64,000 nt of DNA from Pseudomonas putida (GTDB lineage Bacteria; Pseudomonadota; Gammaproteobacteria; Pseudomonadales; Pseudomonadaceae), in NCBI RefSeq assembly GCF_002025705.1, contig NZ_CP018846.1, forward strand, positions 1,913,501 to 1,977,500, in the 5' to 3' direction. Every line of letters starts with the position of its first letter. The first letter of the stretch is position 1. The notes under the pieces were generated by a model that saw only the letters and a list, made by a program, of their open reading frames with translations, searched no databases and was not told the origin of the DNA. Of the stretch, positions 59,954-64,000 are shown piece by piece. Position numbers and translations under genes: made by a program.

Positions 59954-60454
59954 ATGACCCACTGGACCATCCAACCGCCCAGCCACGCTTGTATCAGTGA
60001 AGTCGTGGCCTTCATCGACAGCGCCCGCCGTGGGCTTTTCCCGATGCTGGCGGGTTCACCGTTGCCCAAGGACCTCGCTCATTTTGCCGAGACTTACCTG
60101 GAAGGCGCAGGCCATTTCCTTGAAGCCCGCGATCAGGGCCGGTTGATCGCAGGCATCGGCTATCTGCCCTACGACCACCGCTTCGCCCAACTCGACTACC
60201 ACGGCAAGCACGTGGTCGAAGTGGTGCGCCTGTTCGTGCTGCCCGAATACCGCCGGCTTGGCCTGGCCGCGGCCCTGTTCGCCGCCTTGCGTGAGCACGC
60301 CCGTGCCTCAGCGGTCGAATGCCTGTATCTGCATACCCACCCGTTTCTGCCCGGCGCGATCCGCTTCTGGGAGCGGCAGGGTTTTGCGCTGATCGATGTG
60401 GAAGACGACCCGGTCTGGCGCACGACGCACATGGAACACTGGCTGGCCGGATAA
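59954..60454 (+). CDS. GNAT-family acetyltransferase
   Basis: The product is 166 residues. VVEVVRLFVLPEYRRLGLAAALFAALREHA carries the acetyl-CoA loop (R-R-L-G-L-A), and AIRFWERQGFAL the C-terminal GNAT strand-helix. It transfers acetyl to an amine of unknown identity. It runs towards the OprD gene with 12 bases between stops. Confidence 0.88.
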   Translation: MTHWTIQPPSHACISEVVAFIDSARRGLFPMLAGSPLPKDLAHFAETYLEGAGHFLEARDQGRLIAGIGYLPYDHRFAQLDYHGKHVVEVVRLFVLPEYRRLGLAAALFAALREHARASAVECLYLHTHPFLPGAIRFWERQGFALIDVEDDPVWRTTHMEHWLAG

Positions 60455-60466
60455 GCCTGCGGCCTG

Positions 60467-61816
60467 TCAGAAACTGCCGGACAACGGCCATTCCACCACC
60501 AGGCGGATCTGGTCGCCATCCAGCTCCGCCTGGGCCGTATTGCCCCGGTGCACGTTGTGCCGCAGCGAGAATGTGGTGCCTTTGGCCTTGCCACTTTGCA
60601 CTACATAGTTGGCCTCAAGGTCGCGCTCCCAATGCTTGCCACCCTTGCCATAACCCAGGTACGCATAGCCGCCGTTGGGGGCGACGTGGGTGCCGTCGAT
60701 ATCGAAGCCGCGTACATACAAGGCGCTCAGGCTCAGCCCCGGCACGCCGTAGCCGCCCATGTTCAGGTCGTAGCGCGCCTGCCATGACTTCTCGTTCGGT
60801 GCGTTGAAGTCGGACATCTGCACGGCGTTGGCGATGTAGATCGCCCCGCGGGTGACGTAGTCGAACGGTGTGTTGCCATCCACCTGCTGCCAGCCGAGGC
60901 TGAAGCCGTGCGGGCCCTGGTTGTAGCGCGAGACCAGGCTCCAGGTGGTGTTGTCGATACGCCCGGACAGCGCCTTGCCGGTATCGGTGGTGCGGTACAG
61001 GTTGAGGTCCAGGCTCAGGCTGCGGCGGTCGTCCAGCGCGTGGGTGATGGTGCTGCCGAGGTAGTGCTGGTTCCAGGTGTCTTCGTAGCGCGAGGTGTAC
61101 AGGCTGCCGCTGAAGGTGGCGCCGGGGTTCCATACCAGGCCGGCGAGGTCGAAGCTGTTGCCCTGGCGGCCGTCGGAGTAGTTCACCACGAAGCCCTGAT
61201 CGTGGCTGGACGCGTTGCGGTCGGTGCTTTCGTTGAAGTGGCCAGCGACCAGCTTGACGGTGTCGATTTCGTTGCTGGCAAGGAAGAAACCGGTGGCCGT
61301 TTCCGGCAGCAGGCGGCTGTCGGAGGAGCTGAACACCGGCGTCTTCACTCGCTGCTCGCCGTAGGACAGCACGGTGTTGGACACCCGCAGTTTCAACGCC
61401 GCGCCGCCACGGCTGTATTCGTTCTTCGGCTGGCCGTCGTTGTCCAGGCCCAGCAGGCGCGCCTTGCCGGCACGGCCGCCGCCGCTGTCGAGCTGCACGC
61501 CGAGGTAGGCGTGGGCATCCACGCCGACGCCGATAAGGCCTTGGGTGAAGCCGGACTGCAGCGTGCCCATCAGGCCGTAGGCCCATTCTTCGGCCAGGCC
61601 ATTACGTTCGCTGCGTGGCTTGTAGGCATTGCGTGCGCTGCTGTTGCGGCCGCCGTGTTTGTAATCGCGCTGGTCGTAGACCGTGCGGTTGAGGATGCTC
61701 CAGCTGCTGTCTTCAATGAAGCCGCCGCTTTGCGACTGCGCCGAGTCCGCGAGGGCGAACGGGGCCAGACCTGCCAATGGCAGGGACAGCAGAACAGCGG
61801 CGGGGCGCAACGACAT
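60467..61816 (-). CDS. OprD-family porin
   Basis: The product is 449 residues with a signal peptide (AAVLLSLPLAGLAPFALA). SGGFIEDSSWSILNRTVYDQRDYKHGG, EWAYGLMGTLQSGFTQGLIGVGVDAHAYLGVQLDSGGGRAG and the C-terminal IRLVVEWPLSGSF are OprD/OpdX hallmarks. It is a substrate-specific 18-strand channel for small acids or peptides. It lies 18 bases after the ABC ATPase and could be the last gene of the iron-type operon. Confidence 0.92.
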   Translation of the reverse strand: MSLRPAAVLLSLPLAGLAPFALADSAQSQSGGFIEDSSWSILNRTVYDQRDYKHGGRNSSARNAYKPRSERNGLAEEWAYGLMGTLQSGFTQGLIGVGVDAHAYLGVQLDSGGGRAGKARLLGLDNDGQPKNEYSRGGAALKLRVSNTVLSYGEQRVKTPVFSSSDSRLLPETATGFFLASNEIDTVKLVAGHFNESTDRNASSHDQGFVVNYSDGRQGNSFDLAGLVWNPGATFSGSLYTSRYEDTWNQHYLGSTITHALDDRRSLSLDLNLYRTTDTGKALSGRIDNTTWSLVSRYNQGPHGFSLGWQQVDGNTPFDYVTRGAIYIANAVQMSDFNAPNEKSWQARYDLNMGGYGVPGLSLSALYVRGFDIDGTHVAPNGGYAYLGYGKGGKHWERDLEANYVVQSGKAKGTTFSLRHNVHRGNTAQAELDGDQIRLVVEWPLSGSF

Positions 61817-61833
61817 GTCGGGAACTTCCTGGT

Positions 61834-62618
<785 letters not shown>

Positions 62619-62622
<4 letters not shown>

Positions 62623-63632
62623 GGGCGCCCCCGTCGGCTGACCAGGATCAAGGCAAATACGGGCGCGCCGAGCAGCGCGGTGACCACGCCCACCGGGATC
62701 ACCTGGCCGGGGATCAACGTGCGCGAGAGGATATCGGCGGCAATCAGGAACAACGCCCCGCCAAGGGCGCTGGCCGGCAGCAAGCGGCTATGGCCCGGGC
62801 CGAGCAGCAGGCGCAAGGCATGGGGAATGACCAGGCCGACGAAGCCAATGGCGCCGACAATGGACACCATCACCGCCGTCACCAGCGCCGCGCAGCTGAT
62901 CAGCAGCAGCTGGCTGCGGCGCACGGCGATACCCAGCGACGCCGCAGAGTCGGCGCCGAAGGTAAAGGCATCCAGCGCCCGGCGGTGCCACAGGCACACC
63001 ACCAGCCCGAACAAGGCCACCGGTACGGCCAGCCACACCGACGGCCAGCGCACGCCGCTGAGGTTGCCCAACAGCCAGAACAGGATGCCCCGGGCCTGCT
63101 CGGCGGTAGCCGACTTGGTGATGAGGAAGGCGGTGAGGGCGTTGAACAGCTGCGAGCCGGCGATACCGGCGAGGATCACCTGTGCATTGTTGCTGCCTGG
63201 CCCGGCGGCGCGGGCCAGCACCAGCACCAGGGCGAACGCTGCCAGGGCACCAATGAAGGCGCCGCCGGACATGCTCAGGGCGAAACTGCCCAGCCCCAGC
63301 AGGCCGACCAGCACCGCGCCGGTCGAGGCGCCTGCGGACAGGCCCAGCAGGTACGGTTCGGCCAGCGGGTTGCGCAACAGCGCCTGCAGGATCACCCCGC
63401 AGGTCGCAAGCCCCGCACCGCAGGCAGCGGCGACCAGCGAGCGAGTCAGGCGGTAGTTCCAGACGATGCCGGCATCGATCGGGTCGACCGGGTAGCCGGC
63501 CTGCCACAGGTGGTTGGCCAGCACCTGGCAGACCACGCTCGGCGACAGGTTGGTCTCGCCGATGGCGGTGCCGGCCAGCACGGCCGCGAGCAGGGCCAGC
63601 AGGGCCAGGGCGCTGTAGGGCAGGGCTCTCAT
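62619..63632 (-). CDS. ABC transporter permease, FecCD family
   Basis: The product is 337 residues with about ten hydrophobic helices. RLTRSLVAAACGAGLATCGVILQALLRNPLAEPYLLGLSAGA and GAIGFVGLVIPHALRLLLGPGHSRLLPASALGGA are diagnostic for FecCD/BtuC permeases. It starts at MRALPYSAL; the open frame upstream belongs to another gene. It overlaps the binding-protein stop by one base (TGATG). Confidence 0.93.
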
Positions 63633-64000
63633 CACTGCGCCGCGTGACCGCTGGCGAAGGCCGCAGACAGGGTCTGCAGGCCACGGAACAGGCGGATGCC
63701 GGCCTGCATGGCGTCGGCGTCGAGGATGATGATGCGGTTGTGTTTCACCGCGTCCATGTTTTTCGTCACCGGGTCGCTGTGGAGGAATTCGAGCTTCTTC
63801 TGGTAGTCGTCGGCGGGGAAACGACGGCGGTCCATGCGCGCGATGATCAGCCAGGTCGGGTTGGCCTTGGCCAGGGTTTCCCAGCCTACGGTCGGCCACT
63901 CCTCGGTGGACTCGACCACGTTGCGCACGCCCAGGGTGCGCAACATGAAGTCGGCCACGCCTTGGCGGCCGGCAACGTAGGGGTCGATGTCGAGGTTGGC
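63632..64000 (-). CDS. ABC transporter substrate-binding protein, 5' part missing
   Basis: Only the last 122 residues are visible; the gene runs off the right edge. VRNVVESTEEWPTVGWETLAKANPTWLIIARMDRR and NRIIILDADAMQAGIRLFRGLQTLSAAF fit the C-terminal lobe of the FecB/BtuF (periplasmic class III) family. It supplies the permease and ATPase downstream with a siderophore, haem or cobalamin ligand. Confidence 0.9.
   Translation of the reverse strand, partial: ANLDIDPYVAGRQGVADFMLRTLGVRNVVESTEEWPTVGWETLAKANPTWLIIARMDRRRFPADDYQKKLEFLHSDPVTKNMDAVKHNRIIILDADAMQAGIRLFRGLQTLSAAFASGHAAQ

Overview
The window is GC-rich chromosomal DNA from a fluorescent pseudomonad, most likely of the Pseudomonas putida group. 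The evidence is the gene content and order from memory of that group (cysI-DUF934, metH, cti with its 766-residue product, an acyltransferase, nfuA, SCO/PCuAC copper genes, an aroE/aroQ pair beside czcCBA, then an iron ABC transporter) and the many REP-type hairpins (cores such as GCGGGCAAGCCCGC and GTAGGAGCGGCCTTG) between genes. No rRNA, tRNA, CRISPR array, prophage or insertion sequence was seen.

Layout. 1-2.2 kb: a truncated DUF1348 gene, a lower-GC two-gene unit with a zeta-toxin-like kinase, and a small outer-membrane barrel. 2.3-8.3 kb: an MFS exporter with dkgB, a large protein of unknown function, and the sulfite reductase gene cysI overlapping its DUF934 partner. 8.5-14.4 kb: an orphan periplasmic binding protein, then a 1,565-residue toxin-like protein whose C-terminus resembles a degenerate D12/Dam-type methyltransferase. 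14.5-24.6 kb: a 37-residue membrane peptide, DUF2970, metH, cti, an acyltransferase, nfuA, a SCO lipoprotein and a copper chaperone. 24.6-33.6 kb: azlC-azlD-araC, a Sel1-like protein, a SGNH/LysE/YqcI-GntA-like operon divergent from a LysR gene, and a LysR/MFS divergent pair. 33.6-40.6 kb: polB and a second giant effector-like protein (1,518 residues) with leucine-rich repeats and a NEL-type E3 ubiquitin ligase domain. 40.8-47.2 kb: DUF4174, DoxX, a ferric-reductase-like membrane protein, a two-component system, DUF2790, a thioredoxin-like protein, aroE and aroQ. 47.4-53 kb: the czcCBA heavy-metal efflux operon. 53-64 kb: an MHS transporter, a lipoprotein, a TonB-dependent receptor with DUF2946, an orphan ParA, a lipoprotein, a GNAT enzyme, an OprD porin, and an iron-type ABC transporter cut by the window end.

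How they work together. Several groups concern metals and redox: sulfite reduction (CysI), Fe-S delivery (NfuA), copper delivery (SCO/PCuAC), divalent-metal efflux (CzcCBA), a DoxX/ferric-reductase unit next to an OmpR-type two-component system with repeated TATCTGCA-like sites, and TonB/ABC iron acquisition. The most unusual content is the two giant effector-like proteins. They appear to share an N-terminal and middle architecture but carry different enzyme-like ends, and each start codon is preceded by a predicted hairpin that would mask the Shine-Dalgarno sequence. A second candidate for new biology is the three-gene operon with a YqcI/YcgG (GntA-like) putative haem N-oxygenase.
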